NCBI RefSeq assembly: GCF_022354825.1
Contig: NZ_CP031168.1
Coordinates: 6,511,501-6,575,500 of the forward strand
Reading direction: 5' to 3'
Origin: Paenibacillus sp. H1-7
GTDB taxonomy: Bacteria > Bacillota > Bacilli > Paenibacillales > NBRC-103111
DNA length: 64,000 bases
Below the pieces are notes generated by a model, which was not told the origin of the DNA, ran no database searches, and saw only the letters and a program-made list of their open reading frames with translations. Below are positions 16,682 to 24,676 of the stretch, one piece after another (within the stretch, counting starts at the first letter, position 1; each line of letters opens with the position of its first letter). The position numbers were made by a program, and so were the translations under genes.

Positions 16682-17992
16682 ATGCTGGACATGAAGTGGA
16701 TTCGAGACCATGAGGCTGCCTTACAGACGGTTGCCGATCAGAAAGGGATGGAGGTCTCCATTGCGGAGCTGGTGAAGCAGGATGAGCACAAAAGACGCCT
16801 GCTGCAGGAAGTCGAACAGCTCCGGCAGGAACGAAATCAACGCTCGCAGGAGATCAATCGATTATTGCGTGCTGGGAAACAGGCGGAAGCCGAGGAAGAG
16901 AAGGAAAAGGTCCGGCACTTGGGCGGGCGACTAGCGGAGCTGGAGACACGGCTTGGCGATGCAGAGCAGGCATGCCATGCCCTCCTGCTTCGGGTGCCGA
17001 ACATCGTATCGCCGGATACCCCCGTCGGCCGATCGGACGAAGATAACGTAGAGCTGCGAAAAGCAGGCGTACCGGTGAAGCCGGATTTCGAGCTCCGCGA
17101 TCACGTCGCATTGGGTGAGCTGCATGATATGATCGACATTCCCCGGGGAGTCAAAACGGCTGGCAGCCGTCATTATTATTTGAAGGGCGCCGGGGTTCTG
17201 CTCCATCGCGCCGTGCAGCAGCTCGCGCTGGACCTTCTGCTGCGCAGAGGCTATGTGCCTTTGGAGGTTCCTACTATAGTCAGGACCGAGGCCATGACGA
17301 ATACCGGCTTCTTCCCGCTCGGCCAGGATCAGACGTACCGGATCGGCAGCGAGGACCGGTGGCTGGTCGGGACGTCGGAGGTACCGCTTATTTCGTATTA
17401 CAGCAACGAGATTATCGATGTGACGGAGCCGGTCAAGCTCGCCGCCGTATCCTCGTGCTTCCGCAGCGAGGTAGGATCGGCAGGCAAGGATGTGCACGGC
17501 CTATACCGCGTGCATCAATTCGCCAAGGTCGAGCAGGTCATCCTCTGCGAGGCAAGCTTGGAGCGGTCGGAGCAGCTGCTTCAGGAGATTACCGCCAACG
17601 CGGAGGAGCTGCTGCAGCTGCTGGAGCTCCCTTACCGCGTCATGGCCGTCTGCACCGGCGATATGTCGCAAAAAACCTACAAGCAGTACGACATCGAAAC
17701 CTGGATGCCGAGCCGCGGCAGCTACGGCGAGACGCATTCGTCGTCCAACGTGCTGGACTTTCAGGCGCGCCGCTCGGGCATCCGCTACCGCGATGCCGAA
17801 GGCAAGCTGCGCTACTGCTATACGCTGAACAATACGGCAGTAGCGTCGCCTCGCATCTTGATTCCGCTGCTAGAGAATCATCAGGAGGAAGACGGCGCCA
17901 TCCGGATTCCTGCCGCTTTGAGGCCGTACATGAACGGCCTGGAACGGCTGGTGCCGAACGCGGAGCAGCCGGTCGATAAGCAGCTGCTGTAG
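16682..17992 (+). CDS. serS: Seryl-tRNA synthetase, divergent paralogue type
   Basis: Class II aminoacyl-tRNA synthetase, 436 residues, charging tRNA-Ser. The N-terminal coiled-coil arm (about residues 27-100, HKRRLLQEVEQLRQERNQRS) contacts the long variable arm of tRNA-Ser. Core: TEAMTNTGFFP, GTSEVPLISYY, motif 2 SSCFRSEVGSAGKDVHGLYR VHQFAKVE, and motif 3 NNTAVASPRILIPLLENHQ. Motif 3 differs from the usual bacterial NGSGLAVGRTLVAILENYQ and recalls organellar-type SerRS (NATACAVPR). Start at ATG 16682, 9 nt after AAAAGGAG. The T-box upstream ties expression to serine charging. Probably a second serS beside the housekeeping copy. Confidence 0.93.
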   Translation: MLDMKWIRDHEAALQTVADQKGMEVSIAELVKQDEHKRRLLQEVEQLRQERNQRSQEINRLLRAGKQAEAEEEKEKVRHLGGRLAELETRLGDAEQACHALLLRVPNIVSPDTPVGRSDEDNVELRKAGVPVKPDFELRDHVALGELHDMIDIPRGVKTAGSRHYYLKGAGVLLHRAVQQLALDLLLRRGYVPLEVPTIVRTEAMTNTGFFPLGQDQTYRIGSEDRWLVGTSEVPLISYYSNEIIDVTEPVKLAAVSSCFRSEVGSAGKDVHGLYRVHQFAKVEQVILCEASLERSEQLLQEITANAEELLQLLELPYRVMAVCTGDMSQKTYKQYDIETWMPSRGSYGETHSSSNVLDFQARRSGIRYRDAEGKLRYCYTLNNTAVASPRILIPLLENHQEEDGAIRIPAALRPYMNGLERLVPNAEQPVDKQLL

Positions 17993-18066
17993 AGCGTGAG
18001 AGCCTCGCGAGGGCGAAGCAAGCTGTCAGCTCACGTGCGGGCGGGATGCGCGGGGCTGGGGCTCTA

Positions 18067-18370
18067 CTGTAACGCGATTTCTCCGCGTTACAGACACAAC
18101 CAGCCGCGTTACGCTGCGCCGTAACGCGGTTTTTCCGGCTTACCGTGCGCTCTCGAGGCGCGCGGCCAGCCGTGGCACTCCTGTAACGCGCTTTTTCCGC
18201 GTTACAGACACACCCAGCCGCGTTACGCTGCGCCGTAACGCGGTTTTTCCGGCTTACCGTGCGCTCTCGTGGCGCGGCCAGCCGTGGCATTCCTGTAACG
18301 CGCTTTTTCCGCGTTACAGACACACCAATCCGCGTTACGCTGTCCCGTAACGCGGTTTTTCCGGCTTACA
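18067..18370. repeat. Three tandem palindromic intergenic repeats (112-114 bp)
   Basis: Copies start at 18067, 18181 and 18293 with CTGTAACGCG. Each has two hairpins: TGTAACGCG / CGCGTTACA and CGCGTTAC / GTAACGCG, separated by CAGACACA and followed by GTTTTTCCGGCTTA. Copies 1 and 2 are nearly identical; copy 3 breaks off after GGCTTAC. The open frame that crosses them on the minus strand is a by-product of the repeat and not a gene. Confidence 0.85.
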
Positions 18371-18814
18371 GCGTACGGGCTGTCACCGTGCTCCGTTTTT
18401 CCAATACGAAGCGCAATTTCCCTCGTAAAAATTCGAAGTGCCCACAGCAACCCCCAACCGCGTCTCTCGCGATTTACACCCAACTTGCTGCATATCGTCT
18501 CGGAAGATACGTAAAACGCTCGATTACCTCCTCCAGCTCCCCATTTCACTTCACATGCTTCCCTCCGAGAAACCATCCTAAAGTGGCCAGACTCGAGACA
18601 ATGCTGTTGAAATCAGTGCACAAAAGCTTAGAAAACGGAGCAATATAAAACAAAACTACATTGTTGCCATTTTCCCCAGGGCTGCTAATTCATCCTTCAC
18701 TTCCTTTACTGTTTCCTAAACCTTATCGTGTAAACCAATCATTATCCGTCAATCCGTTAAGTACCGGTATGAATCGCTTTTTTTCAAACAAGGTAATAGA
18801 ATTAAAATACTACC
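18371..18814. other. Intergenic stretch
   Basis: About 440 bases between the repeat array and the PadR promoter. No gene, hairpin with T-run, or family resemblance found; base composition drifts from GC-rich to AT-rich. Confidence 0.5.
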
Positions 18815-18843
18815 TTGACAGTCATAGTAATGTGTTGTATCAT
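18815..18843 (+). promoter_or_regulatory. Sigma-A promoter of the PadR operon
   Basis: TTGACA (18815-18820), 17-bp spacer, TATCAT (18838-18843), 20 bp before the padR start codon. TACT/AGTA half-sites around the -35 box could form the autoregulatory PadR site. Confidence 0.85.
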
Positions 18844-18863
18844 GCAGATGTGGGGGTGATGAA

Positions 18864-19193
18864 ATGAGTGAGAACAAGATCACATCCGACCTGTTGCGCG
18901 GCCATACGGATACGATGATTTTACGGCTCTTGTCCGAAGCTGATCGCTATGGCTACGAGATCGTCAAGCTGATTGCCGAGCGGTCGGGCGGCGAATATGA
19001 ATTAAAGGAAGCAACGATGTATTCCAGTGTCAAGAGGCTTGAAGTCGACGGAGATATCGAGTGGTATTGGGGCGATGAATCACAGGGAGGACGACGCAAG
19101 TATTTTAGGATTACCGCAAAGGGCAAGGATACATACGCCCGCAACAAAAGCAATTGGGAGTATGCAAAGCGTGTGTTAGAAAATTTACTATAA
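18864..19193 (+). CDS. PadR-family transcriptional regulator
   Basis: 109-residue winged-helix repressor of the short PadR type (no long C-terminal domain beyond one helix). GHTDTMILRLLSEADRYGYE IVK is the first helix pair, ELKEATMYSSVKRLEVDGDI the recognition helix, GGRRKYFRITAKGK the wing. ATG 18864 follows GGGGGTG. PadR proteins near ABC exporters usually repress them until a drug or other ligand binds. First gene of a four-gene operon. Confidence 0.93.
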   Translation: MSENKITSDLLRGHTDTMILRLLSEADRYGYEIVKLIAERSGGEYELKEATMYSSVKRLEVDGDIEWYWGDESQGGRRKYFRITAKGKDTYARNKSNWEYAKRVLENLL

Positions 19194-19204
19194 GGAGATT
19201 TGAT

Positions 19205-20074
19205 ATGATGAATCAGAAATTGACGGATTATCTGAACAGCGTGTTTACGCCATACGATGGGGTAAAAAGCGTCACCGAATTAAAGGCCGACCTGCTCTCC
19301 GATTTGCAGGAGCGATACCGCGAACTCAGAGCGGATGGCAAGGACGATGAAACAGCGTTTCAGATGACTATTGAGGGTATCGGCGACATCGAGCAGACGA
19401 TCCTGGAGGTCGCCAACCTCTCCCGTTCGCTGGAACGGCAAGTACTGACCAACTTTAGCTCAAGCAACCTGGTGAAAAGCGACTTTGCAGGCGTTACGGC
19501 CCATAAAGGACAGTTTATAGGCAGCGCACTGCATGGTTCCGACTTTTCGGGCGCAGATTTGACCGGCAGCTCATTTAAGAGCAGCGACGTACGCGAAGCC
19601 AATTTTGACCGCGCGAATCTGACGGACTGCAGCCTATCGGCCCTTGATCTCAGGAATGCGAGCTTCAATAAGACGATCCTTGTACGAACCAATTTCAGCA
19701 AGTCAGGTCTTGATGGAGCCAAATTCACAGGTGTAAGACTGACCGACGTCACACTATCGATGACCGATCTTAGAAAAACGATTTTTGAAGGTTGTTCATT
19801 TGATGGTGTTGACTTCAAGTACTCCGATCTGGGCGGGATGTGTTTTGACGGACAGACGTTTATCGGAGTTACGTTTGACAAAGCGGCATTAAACGGAGCT
19901 TCGTTCAGGGGGGCTACACTTAAAAATGTTTCTTTCCAGTCCGGGTTTACCTTTTCTAAGAAGTACTACCTTATGATCAAAACCATCTGCTTTGACGGCG
20001 CAACGATGGATAAACTGACCTTCGCTCTGCTCAAAGGCATGGAAGCCGATTTGTCAAAAGTGACAGTCATTTAA
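19205..20074 (+). CDS. HAAS/DUF1700-like domain fused to pentapeptide repeats
   Basis: 289 residues. Residues 1-75 (KLTDYLNSVFTPYDGVKSVT, ELKADLLSDLQERYRELRAD, GDIEQTILEV) form a helical HAAS/DUF1700-like domain, often found next to PadR regulators. From about residue 83 to the end there are pentapeptide repeats (SDFAG, ADLTG, SSFKS, ANFDR, ANLTD, LDLRN, ASFNK, TNFSK, AKFTG, TDLRK, ASFRG, ATLKN), which fold as a right-handed quadrilateral helix. Start set at ATG 19205 behind AAGGAGA; an in-frame start at 19154 overlaps padR. Qnr/MfpA proteins of the same fold protect gyrase, but that role is not shown here. Confidence 0.88.
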   Translation: MMNQKLTDYLNSVFTPYDGVKSVTELKADLLSDLQERYRELRADGKDDETAFQMTIEGIGDIEQTILEVANLSRSLERQVLTNFSSSNLVKSDFAGVTAHKGQFIGSALHGSDFSGADLTGSSFKSSDVREANFDRANLTDCSLSALDLRNASFNKTILVRTNFSKSGLDGAKFTGVRLTDVTLSMTDLRKTIFEGCSFDGVDFKYSDLGGMCFDGQTFIGVTFDKAALNGASFRGATLKNVSFQSGFTFSKKYYLMIKTICFDGATMDKLTFALLKGMEADLSKVTVI

Positions 20075-20087
20075 GGGAGGGAATCCA

Positions 20088-20858
20088 ATGCAAACCGTGC
20101 AAGCCAATTCCATTCAAGTAAAAGGTCTGCAAAAATCCTACAAGCAGCTCCAAGTGCTGAAGGGCGTAGATTTCGAGGTGGAAAAGGGCAGTATTTTCGC
20201 CCTCCTCGGCTCCAACGGCGCAGGCAAGACAACGGTTGTCAAAATCCTCACCACGCTGCTCAAACAAGACAGCGGAACCGCTGTCATAAACGGATTCGAT
20301 GTTGCGTCAAAACCCGAGAGCGTGCGGCAGGCGATCAGTCTGACCGGGCAATTCGCCGCCGTGGACGAAATTTTGACCGGACGGGAAAATCTTATCATGA
20401 TTGCGAAGCTGCGTTACCTCAAGGATCCGCGCAAGGTGGCGGACGACGTGTTAAAACGGTTCGGCCTCACGGACGCTGCCGACCGCAGGGTGTCCACTTA
20501 TTCGGGCGGTATGCGCCGCAGGCTGGACATCGCCTTGAGCCTTGTAGGAAATCCGCAGATTATTTTCCTTGACGAACCAACCACAGGGCTTGACCCCGAA
20601 GCGCGCATCGAGGTTTGGAAGATTGTCAAGGAGCTGGCCGACGGCGGTACGACCATATTCTTAACCACGCAGTATTTAGAGGAGGCTGAGCAGCTTGCCG
20701 ACCGAATTGCCATCCTGCATGAGGGCAGGATTATCGCCAGCGGCACGCTCTCGGAGTTAAAAAAGCTGTTCCCCTCCGCCAAGGTAGAGTATGTTGAAAA
20801 GCAGCCGTCTTTGGAGGAAATATTCCTCGCCATCGTCGGCAAAAAGGAGGAAAAGTAA
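20088..20858 (+). CDS. ABC transporter ATPase, DrrA-like
   Basis: 256 residues, cytoplasmic. Walker A LLGSNGAGKTTVVKI, Q-loop near LTGQFAAVDE, signature YSGGMRRRLDIALSL, Walker B IIFLDEPTTGLD, and the switch region FLTTQYLEEAEQLAD. These match the daunorubicin-type DrrA exporters, though the C-terminal extension (about 60 residues) of long DrrA proteins is shortened here (EYVEKQPSLEEIFLAIVG). It follows the pentapeptide gene by 13 bp and abuts the permease gene, so one transcript. Confidence 0.94.
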   Translation: MQTVQANSIQVKGLQKSYKQLQVLKGVDFEVEKGSIFALLGSNGAGKTTVVKILTTLLKQDSGTAVINGFDVASKPESVRQAISLTGQFAAVDEILTGRENLIMIAKLRYLKDPRKVADDVLKRFGLTDAADRRVSTYSGGMRRRLDIALSLVGNPQIIFLDEPTTGLDPEARIEVWKIVKELADGGTTIFLTTQYLEEAEQLADRIAILHEGRIIASGTLSELKKLFPSAKVEYVEKQPSLEEIFLAIVGKKEEK

Positions 20859-21626
20859 ATGGAGACGGCAAAGAATCACTTTTTCAGCGATATGGGCGTT
20901 ATGGTTGGACGCTCCATGCGACATATTTCCCGCAGCATGGACACCATCATCACGGTCACCATCATGCCGATCGCTTTTATGCTGCTATTCGTTTATGTGT
21001 TCGGCGGCGCAATTCAAACCGGAACGGATAACTATGTGAATTACCTGCTGCCCGGTATACTACTGATTGCTATTGCTAGCGGTGTTGCCTACACGGCCTT
21101 CCGCCTGTTTACCGATGTGCAGCGTGGCATATTCGAGCGGTTTCACACCATGCCGATTTCCCGTTCCACCCTACTGTGGGGGCATGTCCTAACCTCGCTA
21201 GTATCCAACGCTTTATCCCTTGTCGTCATCCTTCTCGTAGCATTGATTATGGGCTTTCGTTCGTCGGCGGGTATTCTGTCATGGCTTGCAGTAGCCGGTA
21301 TACTCGCGCTGTTTACACTGGCATTAACCTGGATAGCGGCGATTGCCGGGTTATCCGCAAAATCAGTGGATGGCGCAAGCGCCTTTTCCTACCCGATTAT
21401 CTTCCTGCCGTTTATCAGCTCGGCGTTTGTGCCGACAGAGTCTATGCCGACTGCTGTTCGCGTCTTTGCCGAAAACCAGCCGGTGACCTCGATCGTGGAA
21501 GCCATCCGTGCATTATTATCAGGTCATCAGGTGGGTAATGATATATGGATTGCGCTTGCGTGGTGCATCGGAATTACGCTCGTAGCTTATATCTTTGCGA
21601 TGAGGGCGTATAAAAAGCGGGGGTAA
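20859..21626 (+). CDS. ABC-2 type permease, DrrB-like
   Basis: 255 residues with six predicted transmembrane segments (for example TVTIMPIAFMLLFVYVFGG, LLPGILLIAIASGVAY, LWGHVLTSLVSNALSLVVIL). The fold and the FERFHTMPISR loop are those of DrrB/ABC2_membrane exporters. The start codon follows directly on the ATPase stop, with the ribosome binding site AAGGAGG inside the ATPase gene. Exported substrate unknown: drug, lipid or peptide. Confidence 0.92.
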   Translation: METAKNHFFSDMGVMVGRSMRHISRSMDTIITVTIMPIAFMLLFVYVFGGAIQTGTDNYVNYLLPGILLIAIASGVAYTAFRLFTDVQRGIFERFHTMPISRSTLLWGHVLTSLVSNALSLVVILLVALIMGFRSSAGILSWLAVAGILALFTLALTWIAAIAGLSAKSVDGASAFSYPIIFLPFISSAFVPTESMPTAVRVFAENQPVTSIVEAIRALLSGHQVGNDIWIALAWCIGITLVAYIFAMRAYKKRG

Positions 21627-21690
21627 AATAGTTAAAGAAGGAACCTAGTCCAATGATCAATATAAAACTTAGATATTATGTAAAAGGAAA

Positions 21691-21733
21691 ACGCCAAGCC
21701 GGGGGACATCATCATAGGCTTGGCGTATATTTT
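21691..21733 (+). terminator. Terminator of the PadR/ABC operon
   Basis: ACGCCAAGCC (21691-21700) / GGCTTGGCGT (21717-21726), 10-bp perfect stem, then ATATTTTTG. Confidence 0.85.
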
Positions 21734-21842
21734 TGTTATTTTGAGCTTTTGACCCCAATTAAGCTGTGTCCTGCCGCCGCTCCCAACCAACAGCTCAGCT
21801 CGGTCCCCCCGGCCCAAGGCCAAGAGGAGCCCATATTTTCAC

Positions 21843-22871
21843 TTACTCGTTCAGAGCGGCCCTCAATGCCGCAAGATTGTTTTTCATTATGCCGATGTAG
21901 TCCAGTTTGTCGGCTTTGTCTTTGTCAGTCAGCCCCTCGATCGGGTTCAGCACCGCCGTCTTGGCGCCGACTTCCTTGGCTACCGTCTCCGCCACTTTCG
22001 GTGCGACCAGCGTCTCAAAGAAAATCGTCTTCACCTGTTTCTCCTTAGCGAATTGGACGATTTCTCCCATTTCCCCCGGAGACGGCTCCTGCTCGGGTGA
22101 CAAGCCTGCGATCGGAACTTGCGTCAAGCCATACCTTTTGGCCAAATATCCGAATGCCGCGTGCTGCGTAACGAATTCCTTGCGTTTGGCGCCGCTTAAG
22201 CCTTCCTTGAAGGCCCCGTCAAGCTCCTGCAGCTTGGCGATATAAGCATCCGCATTTTTCTTATAAGCCTCCTGATTCGCAGGATCGGCTTTTTCCAGCG
22301 CGGCTTGAATGGCCTTCACTTGCTTTTGCGCCAGGACCGGGTCTAACCAGACATGCGGATCCATTCCTTTTTCCTCAGCATGGTCATGATCTTTACCGTC
22401 TTTCTCCTCTTTCCCGTCATGCTCATGATCGTGTGCATGATCGTGGTCGTGCCCGTCTTCCCCTGCTCCCTCCATGAGCTCCAGATCTTTGGAAGCCTCC
22501 ACAATGATCGTTTTATCCTGCTTAACGCTGTCCAGCGCTTTATCCACCCAGCTCTCCATACCGGCTCCGTTATATACGAACACCCCGGATTCATGAATTC
22601 GCTTCATGTCTTGAGCGGTCGGCTCCCAATCGTGAGGCTCCACTCCACCCGGCACCAGGTTCACTACATCGGCCTTGTCCCCGGCTACATTGCGGGAAAA
22701 CTCATACAATGGATAAAAGCTCGTCACCACCTTAAGCTTGCTTGCAGACGCCGTTGCGGGAGCGGCTGGTGCGGCGGCATCCCCGGACGTCGGCTTCGAA
22801 TCCGTGCAGCCGGCCAGCACCAAGACTGAAGTCATTAGCACCGCCAGCGATGTTTGTAATAGTGTTCTCAT
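21843..22871 (-). CDS. znuA: Zinc ABC transporter binding lipoprotein
   Basis: 342 residues; lipoprotein signal with lipobox LAGC. Cluster 9 metal-binding fold: TSFYPLYEFSRNVAG, PGGVEPHDWEPTAQDMKRI (His ligand), a His/Asp-rich loop (GHDHDHAHDHEHDG, HDHAEEKG), MDPHVWLDP (His ligand), and QHAAFGYLAKRYGL (His ligand). The His-rich loop is the mark of zinc rather than manganese binding. Last gene of a three-gene minus-strand operon (ATPase, permease, binding protein). Confidence 0.94.
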   Translation of the reverse strand: MRTLLQTSLAVLMTSVLVLAGCTDSKPTSGDAAAPAAPATASASKLKVVTSFYPLYEFSRNVAGDKADVVNLVPGGVEPHDWEPTAQDMKRIHESGVFVYNGAGMESWVDKALDSVKQDKTIIVEASKDLELMEGAGEDGHDHDHAHDHEHDGKEEKDGKDHDHAEEKGMDPHVWLDPVLAQKQVKAIQAALEKADPANQEAYKKNADAYIAKLQELDGAFKEGLSGAKRKEFVTQHAAFGYLAKRYGLTQVPIAGLSPEQEPSPGEMGEIVQFAKEKQVKTIFFETLVAPKVAETVAKEVGAKTAVLNPIEGLTDKDKADKLDYIGIMKNNLAALRAALNE

Positions 22872-22901
22872 TTGTATGACCCTCCATAAAAGTTCGTTTA
22901 A

Positions 22902-23789
22902 TTAAAACCGGCTTCCTTGCCGTGTCCATTGCGTTGAACGGACTTCCTTGTCGTTCTGCGGCAGCCGCTTATTAAGCAGCTTCCCTATGTAGACCCAGCA
23001 TCTTTTCATAAGCAAGCCTGCGATCAAAAACAAAAGCAATATCAGGGCAATCGTACCTCCAGGAGGCGTACTAAGCCGGTACGATGCGGTTAGACCAGTA
23101 AAAACACCGGTCAGCCCAATGCCCATTGAAAGCCATATCGCGGCTGTAAACCCGCGCGCCACCCGAATCGCAAGAGAGGCAGGCAAAATGACGAGCGAAG
23201 ACACCAGAAGCACTCCGACGATAGGCATCGCTACGGCAACAGCCATTCCCGTTACGATGCTGAAGGAAAACGTCAGCAGCTTGACCCGCAGACCGCTGGT
23301 CTCCGCTGTCTCTTCGTCAAAGGTCAGCATGTACAAGGAACGCCGCAAGAAAAAGAAATACAATCCGCCTGCTGCGACAACCGCCGACATCAATAGCAAT
23401 TCCGTATTGCTGACGGCAACGATGGAGCCGAACAGGTAGGCGCTCATGCTTTTGGAAAGTCCCTGGTTCATATTCATGATGACCACAGCCGATGCCAGCC
23501 CGCCTATCATGATGATGGCGATGGATATTTCGCTGAACGAGCGGAACGACCTGCGGACGTATTCCACGGCGCATGCGCCTACGATCGCGGTGAGGAACGC
23601 AGTCCATACCGGATTCACATGAAGCAGAGACCCGATGGCAACCCCTGCCAAGGACACATGGGATAACGTATCCGCCATCAAAGCCTGCCTCCGCAGCATC
23701 AGGTACACACCTAATACCGATGCGAGCAGCGAGACTACGCCCCCGGCCAAAAATGCCCGCTGCATGAATTCGTAGTGCAGCATTTCCAA
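22902..23789 (-). CDS. znuB: Zinc ABC transporter permease
   Basis: 295 residues, ABC-3 family permease with about eight transmembrane segments. MQRAFLAGGVVSLLASVLGV, ADTLSHVSLAGVAIGSLL and SFSEISIAIIMIGGLASAVV are typical of ZnuB/AdcB. Start taken as TTG 23789, 8 nt after AAAGGAGG; ATG 23783 is the alternative. Its 5' end overlaps the 3' end of the ATPase gene by 55 bp in another frame, showing translational coupling. Confidence 0.93.
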   Translation of the reverse strand: MEMLHYEFMQRAFLAGGVVSLLASVLGVYLMLRRQALMADTLSHVSLAGVAIGSLLHVNPVWTAFLTAIVGACAVEYVRRSFRSFSEISIAIIMIGGLASAVVIMNMNQGLSKSMSAYLFGSIVAVSNTELLLMSAVVAAGGLYFFFLRRSLYMLTFDEETAETSGLRVKLLTFSFSIVTGMAVAVAMPIVGVLLVSSLVILPASLAIRVARGFTAAIWLSMGIGLTGVFTGLTASYRLSTPPGGTIALILLLFLIAGLLMKRCWVYIGKLLNKRLPQNDKEVRSTQWTRQGSRF

Positions 23790-24448
23790 TCGCCCCCCTC
23801 CTTTCGTTTCAGCTCGATTACGCGATCGATCTTCGGCAGCACCTCTTCCAAGTTGTGGGTGACTATGACTACCGTACGCTTGTGCATTTTCACCTGCTCA
23901 TCCATCAGCTCGTAGAACGCCAGCCTGCTTTCTTTATCCATCCCCGTCGTCGGCTCGTCTAGCACCAGCAAATCCGGCTCCTGCACCAACGCTCTCGCAA
24001 TACAGATCCGCTGCTTCTGACCGCCGGACAGCTCGCCGATCCGGGAATCCCAGAAGCTCCACATGCCCACCTGCTTCAGCACCTGTTCCACTACCTGACG
24101 ATCTTCGACGTTCCAGCGGGAATACCATCGTTTGCGAACAAATCGTCCGGAGCGGACAAACTCCATCACCTTACTCGGAAATCCGCTGTTAAAAGCGGCC
24201 ATCTGCTGCGGGACGTAGCCTACCCTCGTCTTCGTTCCGTCCCCTTGCTTTGCTGCCACCGGATACATCACCTCGCCGCTCCACGGCTTCAACAGGCCAA
24301 GCATCAGCTTGAGCAGCGTTGTTTTGGCAGCCCCGTTCGGTCCGACTATCGCAACAAATTCCCCTTGAGCTATCGATAGATGTACATCCTCGAGGCAGGG
24401 AAAATCCGAATAGCCGAATACGACGTTGCTCATTGCAGCTAATTCCAT
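23735..24448 (-). CDS. znuC: Zinc ABC transporter ATPase
   Basis: 237 residues. Q-loop GYVPQQMAAFNSGFPSKVME, signature LSGGQKQRICIARAL, Walker B LLVLDEPTTGMD, switch VTHNLEEVLP. Walker A reads GPNGAAKTTLL, with Ala where most ATPases have the second Gly; the close Bacillus relative, as I recall, has GPNGASKST, so this looks like a subfamily trait. The Cys-bearing C-terminus WKCCTTNSC is also shared. Start set at ATG 24448 behind GGAAGGAGGGG; upstream in-frame starts lack a site. A Zur box lies about 60 bp upstream. Confidence 0.93.
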   Translation of the reverse strand: MELAAMSNVVFGYSDFPCLEDVHLSIAQGEFVAIVGPNGAAKTTLLKLMLGLLKPWSGEVMYPVAAKQGDGTKTRVGYVPQQMAAFNSGFPSKVMEFVRSGRFVRKRWYSRWNVEDRQVVEQVLKQVGMWSFWDSRIGELSGGQKQRICIARALVQEPDLLVLDEPTTGMDKESRLAFYELMDEQVKMHKRTVVIVTHNLEEVLPKIDRVIELKRKEGGDWKCCTTNSCSGHFWPGA

Positions 24449-24508
24449 TGGGGCGTGCCCCTCCTTCCCGCACATGAGAATGATGGTTTGACTGTACCAC
24501 ACCATTAA

Positions 24509-24523
24509 ATGTAATTATTACTA
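24509..24523. promoter_or_regulatory. Zur box
   Basis: ATGTAATTATTACTA matches the Bacillus Zur consensus TCGTAATNATTACGA at 11 of 14 defined positions, with the core GTAATTATTAC (24511-24521) intact. It lies upstream of znuC, so zinc should repress the operon. Confidence 0.75.
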
Positions 24524-24537
24524 TTAAAACCGACATG

Positions 24538-24557
24538 GACTATCATATAGGATAGTC
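24538..24557. promoter_or_regulatory. Unassigned operator-like dyad
   Basis: GACTATC-ATATAG-GATAGTC is a perfect 7-6-7 inverted repeat between znuC and the divergent YtkA-like gene, 15 bp beyond the Zur box. No regulator is assigned. Confidence 0.4.
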
Positions 24558-24676
24558 ACCCGTTTGTAAATAGTATTTTTTACGATTATCACTTTGCATA
24601 AGAATACCTTTTCGTCATAAAAGGTTTCATTTCGATATATTTATTAAGAAACACCACCTCGGAAAGAAGGCGCGGC

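Noticed and set aside
17640..18323. 227-residue minus-strand open frame with repeated peptide (VSRKNRVTAQRNA)
   Set aside because: It crosses the tandem palindromic repeats and the end of serS on the other strand; the peptide repeats only because the DNA does. No ribosome binding site or family.
23735..24448. znuC as a pseudogene because of the Walker A change
   Set aside because: All other motifs are intact, and related zinc ATPases share a non-Gly residue here.
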